Positions 1 through 9,478 of a stretch of DNA of 24,696 nt are shown one piece after another. The translations under genes were made by a program, and so were the position numbers. Numbering within the stretch: position 1 is the first letter of the stretch; each line of letters opens with the position of its first letter. Below the pieces are notes generated by a model that searched no databases, was not told where the DNA came from, and saw only the letters and a list, made by a program, of their open reading frames with translations. The stretch is from contig CAXKVR010000586.1 of assembly GCA_964058845.1 (NCBI GenBank), positions 1-24,696 on the forward strand, read 5' to 3'. Source of the DNA: Carex sylvatica (Eukaryota; Streptophyta; Magnoliopsida; Poales; Cyperaceae).

Positions 1-552
1 ATGAGAGTTGCAACGTGTTTTTTACTACAGAAAAATTAAAAACTACTAAGATCGAACCATTGATTCAATCAAAGTAGAGACAGTCTCATCTCCTTTCTTT
101 TCTTTCTACTACTGGGCCCTTAATGGTTTGGTTTCATTGGTCTCTTCTCAATGAGACCAAACTATTAATTCAGTCTCATTTATATATCAACTAAAAAAAA
201 AATTCAATCTTGTTTCTGATAATTTAATTTTTAATTTCTAAAAATAGAATAATATGGGTTTTAGCCTTTTAGGTGCCAATTTGGCCTTTCTCAAAGCATC
301 ATAGGTGCATCCTAGGTAATCATTTATGCTCTCTTACTTTGTTAAAGTGTATTATTATGCCACTAGACATTCTGTCTAATTTCAGACGTGCATGGCTTAG
401 TGACCTACGGTGACCCCACCCCATGGTAACTACACTTGAGATCTTTTAGTTTTTTTTGGGTGCAATAATGATACATTTGTGAGAGAAAAAATGTACCTAA
501 TGCACTCTTATGCATTCTTAATCATGGGTACTTTATGTACGATAGGATTGTA

Positions 553-576
553 AATTTCAATTTCAATTTCAATTTC
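553..576. repeat. (AATTTC)4 hexanucleotide microsatellite
   Basis: Four perfect head-to-tail copies of AATTTC are visible. It is a simple repeat with no evident function. Confidence 0.9.
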
Positions 577-1103
577 AAGCCAAATTACAAATGTCAATAT
601 CACAATATGCATATAGATTTTAATCAAAATTCTTCTACAATCACTAGTTTGTGCAATGGAATAATTGAATTAGGACATGCTATCATTTCAAAACAACTGT
701 ATAATGCATGCGCCATCGTCCGTTTTTAATTACCTGTTTTTATTTATTTTTAATAATGTTTCAAATTATAAAATACTTTTCCGTTTTATGTTTGACTCTG
801 GAAGTAATTCCTTTTATTGTTACTAGTCCAAATGAATTACTAATGTTGTTCTTCAGACTTTACTTTAAAAAGAAAGATATTTACTAGAGAAATTTCTAAA
901 TTTTAAAATGTTACAATTTTTATAAAAAGAATCTCTGGGTATGTTTGAACGGATACAAATCTGCTGTGATTCTTTGGAATCATAAGACACTGTTATTCTA
1001 AATCCATCCATTCATCTATTTGGAGATTCGTGCATAAAAATATTGAGATTCGGGCATTCCAAAAAATAAAAGAGTGGATTTGAAATATCATTTGCAAGAA
1101 CGA

Positions 1104-1151
1104 GATAGTATCCGCGATGGATACTGTTGGTACACCCTCGCGGATGCTATC
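1104..1151. repeat. GC-rich inverted repeat with an alternative inner hairpin
   Basis: GATAGTATCCGCGA (1104-1117) is the reverse complement of TCGCGGATGCTATC (1138-1151) with one mismatch, leaving a 20-nt loop. Inside it AGTATCC (1107-1113) can instead pair with GGATACT (1119-1125), so two hairpins are mutually exclusive. It stands out by its GC content in AT-rich surroundings. It may be the core of a decayed transposon; no function can be assigned. Confidence 0.6.
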
Positions 1152-1981
1152 GTTGCTAATAGAAAAAAACACCTTTCTGTCGGTATACTCTCACATATTG
1201 ATACTATTCCATTTATACGATTCTTTTAGAATACAACAAATTAATTTATTTCGTGTTTGAACACATTAGAACGACAATAAACCCAAAGATATTGATACTA
1301 TTCTTAGATACAATTCACATACTTTTCTCTCTTCAAATGTTGGCTTAGTACTATTTATCTAATCTAATATAATATAAGAATAGCAAAATAATAACTCTTT
1401 GATTTAGTACTATTTCTTATCATACAATATTCCAAGTAACATTTTACTATATTCCGAATAACACAAAATTACATATATTTTTTTCATGTTACTCGGATTA
1501 ACACCTTTTCTTGTACTATTCTCACGCACTAACTCAACTAGCATTATTTTGACGATTCAAATTAACACTTCCTAGCTTGATATATTCTTAAAAAGGTAAA
1601 CAGGGTTGAGAAAGCAAATCAAACACCAATGAAAGACACTACAACTAATAACAAATTAAAGGTTCAGAATGAATAGAGATATAAGGTTGCAATTTCTCCT
1701 TGTAACTCCTCTTGTAACAATAAATGATATGTTGTTGACTTTAGAAACTAAACCAGATAACGATAACAATATATATCAGCAAGTAAAACTCTTTTAGCCA
1801 CAAAAACCAACTTCCTACTTGAACAATGATTGATCTTGAGAATAACAACATTCGATCAGTACAGTCTACATGATTTATTAATTGATTTTTTAGGCATCAA
1901 AAGTTCTAAAATTATGTTTTCTTTTCAAAGAGCAAATTTTGTATTATCAAGACAACATGTAGCTATTAATTTGATTTCTAG

Positions 1982-2362
1982 TTGAGCTTTTATATATCCT
2001 CAAGAATATACAATCTAAAATATGAAAAGATCAAGGTTTCACCAAGAATGAAAGTTTTTGTTTGGTTGCTAATAAAAATTAAAAATCTGACAATAGATAA
2101 TATGATAAAAAAAAAAAAAAATGGTTGGGCCTTGATTAATGCATGCTTCATGTGCACATCAGGTGCAACAGTGAATCTGTGGATCATCTGTTTAATTGCT
2201 ACTAGTGCACATTTAGCCTTCAATGAAGAATTGAAGATCGCCATCAATCGTGCAAATATCAATTTCATGTATAGATCGCCAAATTACACAGTAATCAGAG
2301 ATGGAAAGAGGGATCTTGCTCAGATTAAAATAAACGGTTCGGATCTCATTCTACCAGCTTAG
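1982..2362 (+). pseudogene. Decayed LINE (non-LTR retrotransposon) remnant with zf-RVT-like domain
   Basis: The open frame resembles the zinc-binding zf-RVT region found at the C-terminal end of plant LINE reverse transcriptases. About residues 20-80 read PRMKVFVWLLIK, then LTIDNM, then GW, then CFMC, then TVN and a later Cys, in the order expected of the family (PxKVKxFxWLL, LTxDNL, GW, CxLC, TVDHLFxxC). The His expected between TVN and the last Cys is missing, and an A-run inside it codes a Lys stretch. There is no credible ATG (the frame opens with TTG) and no reverse-transcriptase core beside it. I read it as a dead fragment. Family assignment is by eye. Confidence 0.5.
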
Positions 2363-2506
2363 ATACCTGACTAGATCTTGAATTCGGGAGGGGGGACAAG
2401 AACATAGAAAGCTTAATTCATGAGATCCATGAAGAACGGATAATGATTAACAATTGAAAGATACCTCATGTATAAAAGGATGTTTTTCCATTAATACAGG
2501 TGTAGG

Positions 2507-2878
2507 CAAGGGTGAAAACGGAATGGATAGTGATAAAATCATATCAATATTTTTTTTTTCGGATATACCGAGCATATATCATAAGAATCTGGATACAGAT
2601 ACGAATCGGATCGGATATTTATTAAAAAGATTTTCTAAAAAATTAAAAAAATACTTTATAGTTATCTAATTATAATGGTGAATAACATAATTTTTTTACA
2701 ATATATATTATAATATATGTTATATATATACTATTTGGATATAAATAATTAATTAAAACGTAAAATCATATCAGTATTCTTATTCACACGGATATTTATA
2801 TTTCGAATATCCATATTTACTTTTTTGAATACATATCGAGTACATATTGAATATTATCTATACCGTTTTCACTCCTAG
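2507..2878. mobile_element. Non-autonomous inverted-repeat element (MITE-like), GTGAAAACGG termini
   Basis: The left end carries GGTGAAAACGGAATGGATAG (2511-2530). The right end carries CTATACCGTTTTCAC (2859-2873), its imperfect reverse complement. The interior is very AT-rich with no coding capacity. Length about 370 bp fits a MITE. No convincing target-site duplication was found, so the exact borders and superfamily are uncertain. The next inverted-repeat element begins immediately to its right. Confidence 0.5.
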
Positions 2879-2881
2879 CAG

Positions 2882-3369
2882 CCTATTTGGATGGAGAGTA
2901 GAGGAAGGAATGGGAGGTAAAAAATAGAAGGGAATGGAATGGAACAGAGAGGAAGATTAACATATTTAACTTCTTCGTGTTTGGATGATTAATGAGAGAA
3001 AATAAATTTAACTTTCATTTTCGTCTTATTTTTTATTTTGTTGATTAAAATTTAGGAGGTTAATAAGAAATTCGGTGACTGTTATAGGTTTGAGAAAAAA
3101 AAATCTTGTATGAGAATTATATATATAAAATATATAGTTGGACATTTGTATCATTTTTTCTAAAAATATTTGTAACAAATTTTTTTTCCATACATTACAC
3201 TTCAATATAGAAGGGAAACTAATTCTATAGATTATAATGATAGAAAGTTAAACCTTTCACTTCCTGTATCATTTACCTCAGATATAATTTTATCGACCAA
3301 ACACGATTTAACAGAAATTTTTTGTTCATTTCCATTCCCTCCCTTCCTGTACTCTCCATCCAAACAAGG
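2882..3369. mobile_element. MITE-like element, TTTGGATGGAGAGTA termini
   Basis: The left terminus reads CCTATTTGGATGGAGAGTA and continues AGGAAGG. The right terminus, read on the other strand, is CCTTGTTTGGATGGAGAGTA followed by AGGAAGG, so the terminal inverted repeats match over about 30 bp with few mismatches. Symmetry continues inward: CGTGTTTGG near 2979 faces CCAAACACG near 3298. The 488-bp element has no coding capacity. GTTTGGATGG-type termini occur in several plant hAT-like and other MITE families; no clear target-site duplication is seen, so I leave the superfamily open. Confidence 0.65.
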
Positions 3370-4420
3370 TATAGGTGTAGCTGTTTCATTATTTCTTTCT
3401 TACTGCTTACCGCAAGTCGATCTATTGAGCTAATTTCCCCTTTTGCTTTCTATTTCACTGAAATGTACATTTATGCACAATTTAATAGTATAAGCGCATG
3501 ATTCTTGCTTTTTCTAAATAAAAAGAAAAAGAAAAAATTATACAAGGGACAACTTCCGAGAAGGACAAGATCCCACCACAATTGTACATATCATGATATT
3601 TAAGGGGATCATAATACATTCATAATTTGAAATATAAACATTGTATATCTCTCTATAATTTGAAATACAAAAACATTGATTCACTTAAAGCGTAGTTTTT
3701 ATGAAAAATTATGGTTAAATTGCCAACAGATATCAAACAACAATTTATAGGTTCTTTAATTTAGTGCGGCAAGTACCTATATATTAACGTGAGTTTCAAT
3801 TATATGATAGATTATGATAACACATTAAAGCTCATAATTGAAGTTCTACTTGGATTATATATTTCTCTTAATTTTATATAGGATTTTAATTATCTTAATC
3901 GAAGTTCATATAATAAGAAAGTTATGACAAAATAATAAGATAATAAATTATCTCCAAAGAAATAAACAACTTATGTGGTTCTAGTGTTAGTCATTACAAG
4001 AATTAATTTTATCAGTGAAGATAAAAAAAATATTATTATTAAAAGTAAAACTATATTTTCGTAAGTAACACCACATAATCTGTTTTAACTATAATTTCTT
4101 CTCCATATAGTTAAGCTATTAATTACTTCGAAATAAAATGAGTGTTAATTTGTTTATATATATTCAAGCAATTTTAAGCTCTTTGGTAATAATTAAAGAA
4201 CATGAGTGTTAATTTTTGTAGTATCAAACCTGATTCTTAATGGATCCAAGTATAAATATATAATACTATCAAAATATTGATAAAATAATTTAATAGTGCA
4301 ATTCATTGGGCTTGGTCCGCGATCATTCCATTCGAGTCCTGTCCAACATGCATGTCCCCACCCGATAGACCATTGTCATATATCTTTCTTAATTCTAAAC
4401 TAGAAACGTCAAATTAATAC
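3370..4420. other. AT-rich intergenic sequence, nothing recognised
   Basis: There are no open frames of note, no clear repeats and no RNA gene. The sequence is low-complexity AT-rich DNA. Confidence 0.6.
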
Positions 4421-4423
4421 TGT

Positions 4424-4459
4424 TATATATATATATATATATAGATAGATAGATAGATA
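4424..4459. repeat. (TA)n(GATA)n compound microsatellite
   Basis: A run of TA dinucleotides followed by several GATA units leads directly into the foldback element. A mirror-image (TC)n(TA)n tract follows that element on its right side at about 4882-4901. Confidence 0.85.
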
Positions 4460-4883
4460 GAGGTTGGATACTATGCTTATATAAGCATATCCCCACATAT
4501 GCTTATAACTCATTTTTGTGTTTTCAATGTCTAAATGGTCGATCTGAACCGTTAGATGTGATCTCTATATTGAAATGTGCTTGGAGACCAAATTATATTT
4601 TTCTGATTTTTTTTTACTATTCATTAAGCCACTTTGAAAATCGCTGATCCAATGGTGACTTCTGATTTTACTGTTTTGTTAAGCCACTGTTGGATCAGCG
4701 ATTTTCAAAGTGGCTTAATAAATAGTAAAAAAAATCAGAAAAATGTAAAATTTGGTCTCCAAGCACATTTCAATATAGAGATCACATCTAACGGTTCAGA
4801 TCGACTATTTGGACATTAGAAACACAAAAATGAGTTATAAGCATATGTGGAAATATGCTTATATAAGCATAGTAGCCAACCTC
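4460..4883. mobile_element. Foldback MITE, copy 1 (GAGGTTGG...CCAACCTC)
   Basis: Almost the whole 424 bp is one imperfect palindrome. A left arm of about 200 bp (from GAGGTTGG) pairs with a right arm ending in CCAACCTC, leaving only about 20-25 unpaired bases near 4659-4683. The arms include a nested short palindrome, TGCTTATATAAGCA. It sits inside a TA/GATA microsatellite on the left and a TC/TA microsatellite on the right, so a TA target site is likely. A second copy lies at 17241-17668. It has no protein-coding capacity; the short open frame inside is a by-product of the arms. A transcript would fold into a very long hairpin. Superfamily unassigned. Confidence 0.85.
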
Positions 4884-5030
4884 TCTCTCTCTATATATAT
4901 AGTATGACTAATGTTATAATGTTATAATTTTAGAATAAGTTATAACAATTTCAGTTTTTGCAATTTTAGTGTCTCATAAATAATTAATAGTTGCACCAAA
5001 AAGTAAATTTGTGTTGTGTACTGTGATTTG
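4884..5030. repeat. (TC)n(TA)n tract and AT-rich spacer
   Basis: The flanking dinucleotide tract of the foldback element at 4884-4901 is followed by ordinary AT-rich sequence. Confidence 0.6.
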
Positions 5031-5160
5031 GGTCACATGTTGTGTTGTAATTAAGTCAAATTTTTACGTGTTATGTTGTGTAGTGATCAAATTTAGAGAG
5101 ACATGCATGATATGTTAATTAGTCATGTCGTAATCACACATGTTGTGTCTAAACGTGACT

Positions 5161-5366
5161 AATCAACGTTCTTGATTAATCACAATTAGTCACATTTAAC
5201 TAACTTTACCATAGTGTAAGTTAGTTTATTCAAATTCAACATTTGATTAATCAACGTTCTTGATTAATTATGTTTATCACAATTAGTCACATTTAACTAA
5301 CTTTATCATAGTGTAAGTTAGTTTATTTAAATTCAACATCTGATTAATCAACGTTCTTGATCACGC
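5161..5366. repeat. Tandem repeat, two copies of about 88 and 97 bp plus a partial third
   Basis: Each unit begins AATCAACGTTCTTGAT, at 5161, 5249 and 5346. Units one and two share CACAATTAGTCACATTTAAC and a downstream GTGTAAGTTAGTTTATT; unit two has about 9 extra bases. The third copy stops after about 16-20 bases. Confidence 0.8.
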
Positions 5367-5502
5367 TTAATTTGCACGACCACGTACCGTGTTGTGATCA
5401 AACTAGATTATGTGCCATGTTAATTTTTCAAAGAATGATCATGTCACACAAATAGACATAACACATAACACACGAAATCACAACATGTCACAACACTCAA
5501 CG

Positions 5503-5630
5503 GCGGATCCAGAGTGTCACAGGGTAGGCAGGCACTTACCTACCCCTATATTTGAAATTTTTGTTAGATCTAGTGGTAAATTAAACTTGTGCATACCTCT
5601 GGATGGATTTGTGCCTACCTCTGAATCACG
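5503..5630. mobile_element. Possible small insertion with GGCGGATCCAGAG end
   Basis: A segment starting CGGCGGATCCAGAG and ending near GTGCCTACCTCTGAAT interrupts the duplicated block. A related end (TTTGTGCCTATCCCTGA, then CAGTAGCGGATCTAAAG) appears at about 6062-6112. A third segment beginning CAGTGGCGAAATTAAG lies at about 7532. These look like ends of one family of small elements with a G(T)GGCGGA-type terminus. Complete borders and target duplications are not visible. Confidence 0.3.
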
Positions 5631-5990
5631 TATTGTGCTGTGATTAAGTCAGATTTTTACGTATCATGTTATGCCGTGATCAAATTTGAAATAATGGTCA
5701 CGGCACATTAGTCATGCTTTGACCACACGCGACTGATTTGTCACGTTTGGTCATATTTAACTAACTATTTCATAATTTATGTTAGTTTATTCAAGATTCA
5801 CTATTCAATCCAGATTTAACGGTCCTAATTACACGTGACCACGTACCATGCCGAGATTATATCTTTCGCATGACGGGTTGTTCTAAATTTTCGAATGGTC
5901 ATGTCACGCTAATGGTCACGGCACGGGACATGCAAGTCATGACACGTGACCGACACATGTATCGTGCCGTGACGTATTCGATCATGCCAT

Positions 5991-6760
5991 GACTTTTTTA
6001 AAATCCTATCCGCGCTACTCCGTTCTTATACGTCAGGAAAAAATTGCACAATTATTAGTAGTTTGTGCCTATCCCTGATTGAAATTCTAAATCAGTAGCG
6101 GATCTAAAGCTTAATCAAAGGTGACTAATTCACCCTGTAATTTTAAAATTTTAATTATGTATATTAAAATTTAATTAAATTTTTATTTGTTGAAAATCTT
6201 TATATAGTTTAGTCCTCTTATAAAATAATAAATATTAGCTTGTAATACAGTAGTTAGAGATCTAGTTGATATGTTTGAGAAATTTTGAATTCAATTCTTA
6301 TAAACCACAAACTTTTTACCTTTTTACATATTATATATTTCGTACGTATTCGGTCACATGACTTTTTGACATCCTAACTAGCCCCAATCTTGATTTAAAT
6401 AAGCTAACTACTCTTTTTGTACGAGACAATAGTTACATGAATGTCCAAATAAAGTAGCTAGCTAGGAAGGTTTTGATTTGATGACAAATTCCACATAATT
6501 GGGTGTTCGCGAATGCATTGCAATCAATAAGGTGCTAATTAATGTTTGTATCTATTACCTCTATATCATTCTTAGACAAAGTATGAATCAAATCAAGAAA
6601 AGTTTTAATTTAATTTTGTCCGTTAATATCAGATCGGATGGTTTAGATCATATATAAAAAAGAATGCCTACTGTTCTGGACGGAAATAACGGCGGAAACA
6701 AAATTGCAATTAGCACCTAACAACTTCGAGTATATACACCAAAATAAAAATAAAAACAAA
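5991..6760. other. Intergenic, element-end fragments only
   Basis: The only structure is the transposon-end-like fragment near 6062-6112. The rest is AT-rich with no gene recognised. Confidence 0.5.
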
Positions 6761-8100
6761 TTTGGACACAACACAAACCATAACGGAAACTACTTTTTTG
6801 CCATTTCTTTGTTTGGTTTTTTTGATAATGGACCCAGCTTTGGTTGCAAAGTTGAAGACCGGCATTAACCGGTTAACCGGTTGCCTATCTCACATATTGT
6901 GCGTGCCAAAGGCAGAGCACAGTAACCAGAGCTGGGAGCCTGGGACTGCACCCACTTTTATTATTTTAATCCCTCAATTTTATAATAATCTCACCATGGA
7001 TACTAATATATCACACTCAACTGACAATAATATATTTTCTTGGTTCAGAGCGTAAAATAACACATTGGTCTGTGGTCTGTAAATTTATCAATTTTACCCA
7101 ATGAGAGCACTCAAATTAATTTAAAATCTTACATATATTGCATTGAGTTGACGTCATATTACCCCATTTTAGTTTTTTATAATTAACAAAGGAAAATGTC
7201 AGAAGGACCTTAACGGAAAAAATTATACATATTTTTCAGTGATAAATGAAATGAAGTATGTATAAATTGAAATGAGATTTGATTAGTTCAAATTTGTAGC
7301 TTGGTATGTGTAAATTTTGCTACATCTTTATCGAACATTTTACCTTATTTTAGTTAACAATAAAACAAGAGAACGCAAAAAAAAAAAAATAGCATTTGTA
7401 TTGAACACAAAGGGTAGTGTTTAAACATACTTTCAAATTTTCCATTTGTGTTTACTAAATAAAGGAATTCATTGGTGGCAAACATCTTTATGCATGTCTA
7501 ATTTTGATCAAACAACTTTATTTTAAACCAGTGGCGAAATTAAGTACAAGCAAAGGGGTATCAAGCACCCTCCAACTTATCGGAAGTTGCTTATTGGGTG
7601 GTTATTTTCATATAATTTTTTTACAGATGCATACCGATTGACACCCTCCTATACAGTTGTTCTTTTGTCTTTCGGCGGCTCGGCCCCCCTCAAATTCAAA
7701 TCCTGTTTTAAATTAAGAATATTCTTGATTTAGTAATTTTCTTAATTTTGATAACTATTTTAGTCTAATGGAAAATAGAATTAAAAGTTCCTTATAAATA
7801 TTTAAAATTAAAAGACTACAACTCCATTTTTATTTTAAAATAATAACTTTTCTAATCTTACCACAATTACGTAAAAAAAAATTATTAAACCAAAAGGTTC
7901 TCTTAATATTTTCTTGGTAAGAAAACAGAATACCAATTTGTTTTCAGAAAAAAAAAAGCGTATTCCCTACCTAAAAGGCATTATGATTGGCAAAAAGAAA
8001 AAGACAGAAAAATAAAAAAAACACAACTCTTATAAGATCACAATTTCATAAATTTTAAGGGTATAAGCCAAAAAGGATCTCTCATAAAATAAACGCAAAA
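6761..8100. other. Upstream flank of the + strand WRC gene
   Basis: No separate gene is supported. An open frame at about 6762-7055 has no recognisable domain and is probably chance. The stretch holds a 16-bp palindrome at 6867-6882 and a possible decayed small element from about 7532 to 7715. A TATA-like ATAAAATAAA lies near 8085, about 140 bp before the start codon, but its role is only a guess. Confidence 0.4.
6867..6882. promoter_or_regulatory. Perfect palindrome of two AACCGGTT units
   Basis: AACCGGTTAACCGGTT is its own reverse complement and consists of two AACCGGTT units, with a further ACCGG just upstream (6858-6862). It lies about 1.34 kb upstream of the + strand WRC start. Several more CCGGT/ACCGG motifs cluster downstream of that gene at about 9880-9975. 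A binding site for a dimeric transcription factor is possible, but this is inference only. Confidence 0.3.
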
Positions 8101-8146
8101 AAAACTCTCCTACTGTCTCGGCCTTGTGAGGGGGCCATTGTTTTGC

Positions 8147-8163
8147 TTTGCACTCTCCCAAAA
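8147..8163 (+). promoter_or_regulatory. 17-bp element shared by both WRC gene 5' regions (copy A)
   Basis: TTTGCACTCTCCCAAAA occurs here, 60 nt before the ATG, and in identical form in the same orientation 93 nt before the ATG of the - strand paralogue (13441-13457). The surrounding leader is C/T-rich without an upstream ATG. Whether it acts in promoter or 5' UTR cannot be told from sequence. Confidence 0.55.
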
Positions 8164-8223
8164 CCCCTCTCTTCTCTCTCCTCCAAATCTAATCCCTCCT
8201 CTTTCCCTCTCCAGTAGTCTCAA

Positions 8224-9478
8224 ATGAGGATTCGAAGGAGGCCTCTCCCGTTCCCACCTCTTGTTTCCTCTCCTATTCTTCTCTCAGATCCATCTACTCC
8301 TAAAACCCAATCGATCAAAGAGAGTTTCTCGGTAAAAGTAGATGAGAAAGTAAGAGAAAAGGGGTTATTGCACCAAGACAGGGATCTACACCAAGCGGAT
8401 CCTCTTAGATTAGGAGGAAACTGTTCGAAAGGAGATGCACAAATTCTTCATCCCTCTCCTTCCCACAAATTTGAGGTTATTCTTTGACCATAGCTAGTAA
8501 TTTGTTTTGATCTTCTTTTCTCGTATGTAATTGCACTATAGATCTATTTCCATTTTGGTTTCGCAACTGGTGCAATTTGTTCATAATGGGGGTTCAGTGG
8601 TGCAGATCTCATCGATTGTTTGTTCTTAGTTTGTTGGTGTTTTCTCTTTGGTTTTATTTCAGGTGTTAAAGGAAGAGAAGAGCGTCGAGTGCAAAAGGTG
8701 TGTAAAATCTAAGATTTAGTAACAATTTCTTAACTACTATATATTTCTCTATTTGTGGTTGGTGCCTACTAAAATATATATAGAAAATTCTAAAAGCAAA
8801 TGATCTTATTCGAAAAATACAAATGGTTATTAATTGTAAGCGTCCCAATTTATGGACTACTGGTGTAATGCCAGGCTGCACCCCATCATATATCATTCCA
8901 TCCCATCCCATCCCATCCATGATCCATTATATTCATTCATTATTCATATACGACTTTTGTATTTCCAAATTCGTTTCTTTGTTTGCTAATTTAATACCAG
9001 CTGGTTTCATAAGAAAAATGCCAAGCTATATATATATTTTCTACGGTTCTCATTTCCCAGGATAGCTACTCCTACATCATCTATTGATGATAGTTATTGC
9101 ACAATGGCAAAAGAAGAGAAAGGAAAAGATAAAAAGAAAGCCAAGAGAAGCCAGGCCGAGGCAGTGCTGGTGGCGGGGTCCAGGTGCAGTCGTATAAACG
9201 GGCGCGGGTGGCGATGCTCTCAACCGACACTTGTTGGTTACTCGTTGTGTGAGCACCATCTTGGAAAAGGGAGGTTGAGAGGCCCGGACATTGTGCCGCG
9301 GGGCCCGCTTGGTTGCACCGAGCACAAGAGAAAAGAATCAGGTGAAGGATCAGTTCATGAAATTTTACCAAAGAAGAAGAACAAGGCGCGCTCTATTAGT
9401 AGCTTGTTGGATGAAAGAAATACTAATGGAGATCATCAGTTATTTAACAGCTGTATTAAAAATGGAGAAGGCATGTAG
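8224..9478 (+). CDS. WRC-domain zinc-finger protein, three exons, 234 aa (WRC copy A)
   Basis: Exons are predicted at 8224-8475, 8663-8697 and 9061-9478. Introns are 187 and 363 nt, all GT-AG, phases 0 and 2. The start is the first ATG after a C/T-rich leader, and the N-terminus MRIRRRPLPFPPL matches the paralogue at 13347. The WRC domain is at about residues 135-170, with zinc ligands C138, C148, C159 and H162 in the family spacing C-x9-C-x10-C-x2-H (CSRINGRGWRC, then LCEHH). A Lys/Arg-rich stretch at 113-125 just before it could be a nuclear localisation signal. After it come GCTEHKRK and a C-terminal KARSISSLLD motif, both also in the paralogue. WRC domains (known from growth-regulating factors) act in DNA binding and nuclear targeting. 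No QLQ domain is present, so this is a WRC-only protein, presumably nuclear and of unknown role. The 35-nt middle exon is small and rests on splice sites and paralogue comparison. Confidence 0.85.
8896..8919. repeat. (CATCC)n microsatellite in intron 2 of WRC copy A
   Basis: Pentamer units run CATTCCATCCCATCCC and on to CATCCAT. A related but shorter tract (CCATCCCATCCATTCATTT on the minus strand, about 12594-12613) lies in intron 2 of the paralogue, so the intron sequences appear homologous. Confidence 0.8.

Larger units (their letters stand above)
1..1981. other. AT-rich intergenic sequence, no gene recognised
   Basis: I see no coding region here. Short structures are present: an imperfect hairpin at about 127-160 (TTGGTTTCATTG pairing with CAATGAGACCAA, 11 of 12), a hexanucleotide repeat at 553-576 and a GC-rich hairpin at 1104-1151. 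The rest looks like decayed intergenic DNA. The short open frame at about 535-729 is built over the hexanucleotide repeat and shows no recognisable domain. Confidence 0.6.
5040..5990. repeat. Direct-repeat and palindrome-rich block, decayed transposon
   Basis: A segment starting near 5049 (TTAAGTCA, TTTTTACGT, GTGATCAAATTT) recurs with divergence near 5642-5688, and the TTTAACTAAC...GTTAGTTTATTCAA segment recurs near 5757-5800, so a unit of roughly 600 bp is duplicated. Within the first unit are short tandem copies (see 5161-5366). The right part is rich in CACGTG/GCACGG motifs and holds an 11-bp perfect inverted repeat (GTCACGGCACG at 5915-5925 with CGTGCCGTGAC at 5963-5973). There is no coding capacity. 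It could be LTR or satellite-like material; I cannot name the family. Confidence 0.5.

Noticed and set aside
2507..3369. Target-site duplications for the two adjacent inverted-repeat elements
   Set aside because: The flanks compared (TAGGCA/TAGCAG and GCAG/TATAGG) do not match well enough to claim.
4634..4819. 61-codon open frame
   Set aside because: It spans the arms and loop of the foldback element; the palindrome explains it.
5161..5366. Regularly spaced repeats resembling a CRISPR array
   Set aside because: The units are long near-identical tandem copies without unique spacers, in a plant nuclear context.
6762..7055. 97-codon open frame upstream of WRC copy A
   Set aside because: It opens with a non-ATG codon region and has low-complexity composition, with no domain or splice-supported extension.
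8666..9065. Open frames on both strands inside intron 2 of WRC copy A
   Set aside because: They are built over the CATCC microsatellite and lie between supported splice sites.
9077..9371. Two overlapping minus-strand open frames
   Set aside because: They are antisense shadows of the WRC exon of copy A and have no domain.
8224..9478. Growth-regulating factor (GRF) identity for the WRC genes
   Set aside because: GRFs carry a QLQ domain before the WRC domain. Neither gene codes one in the assembled exons, and both proteins have a different N-terminus.
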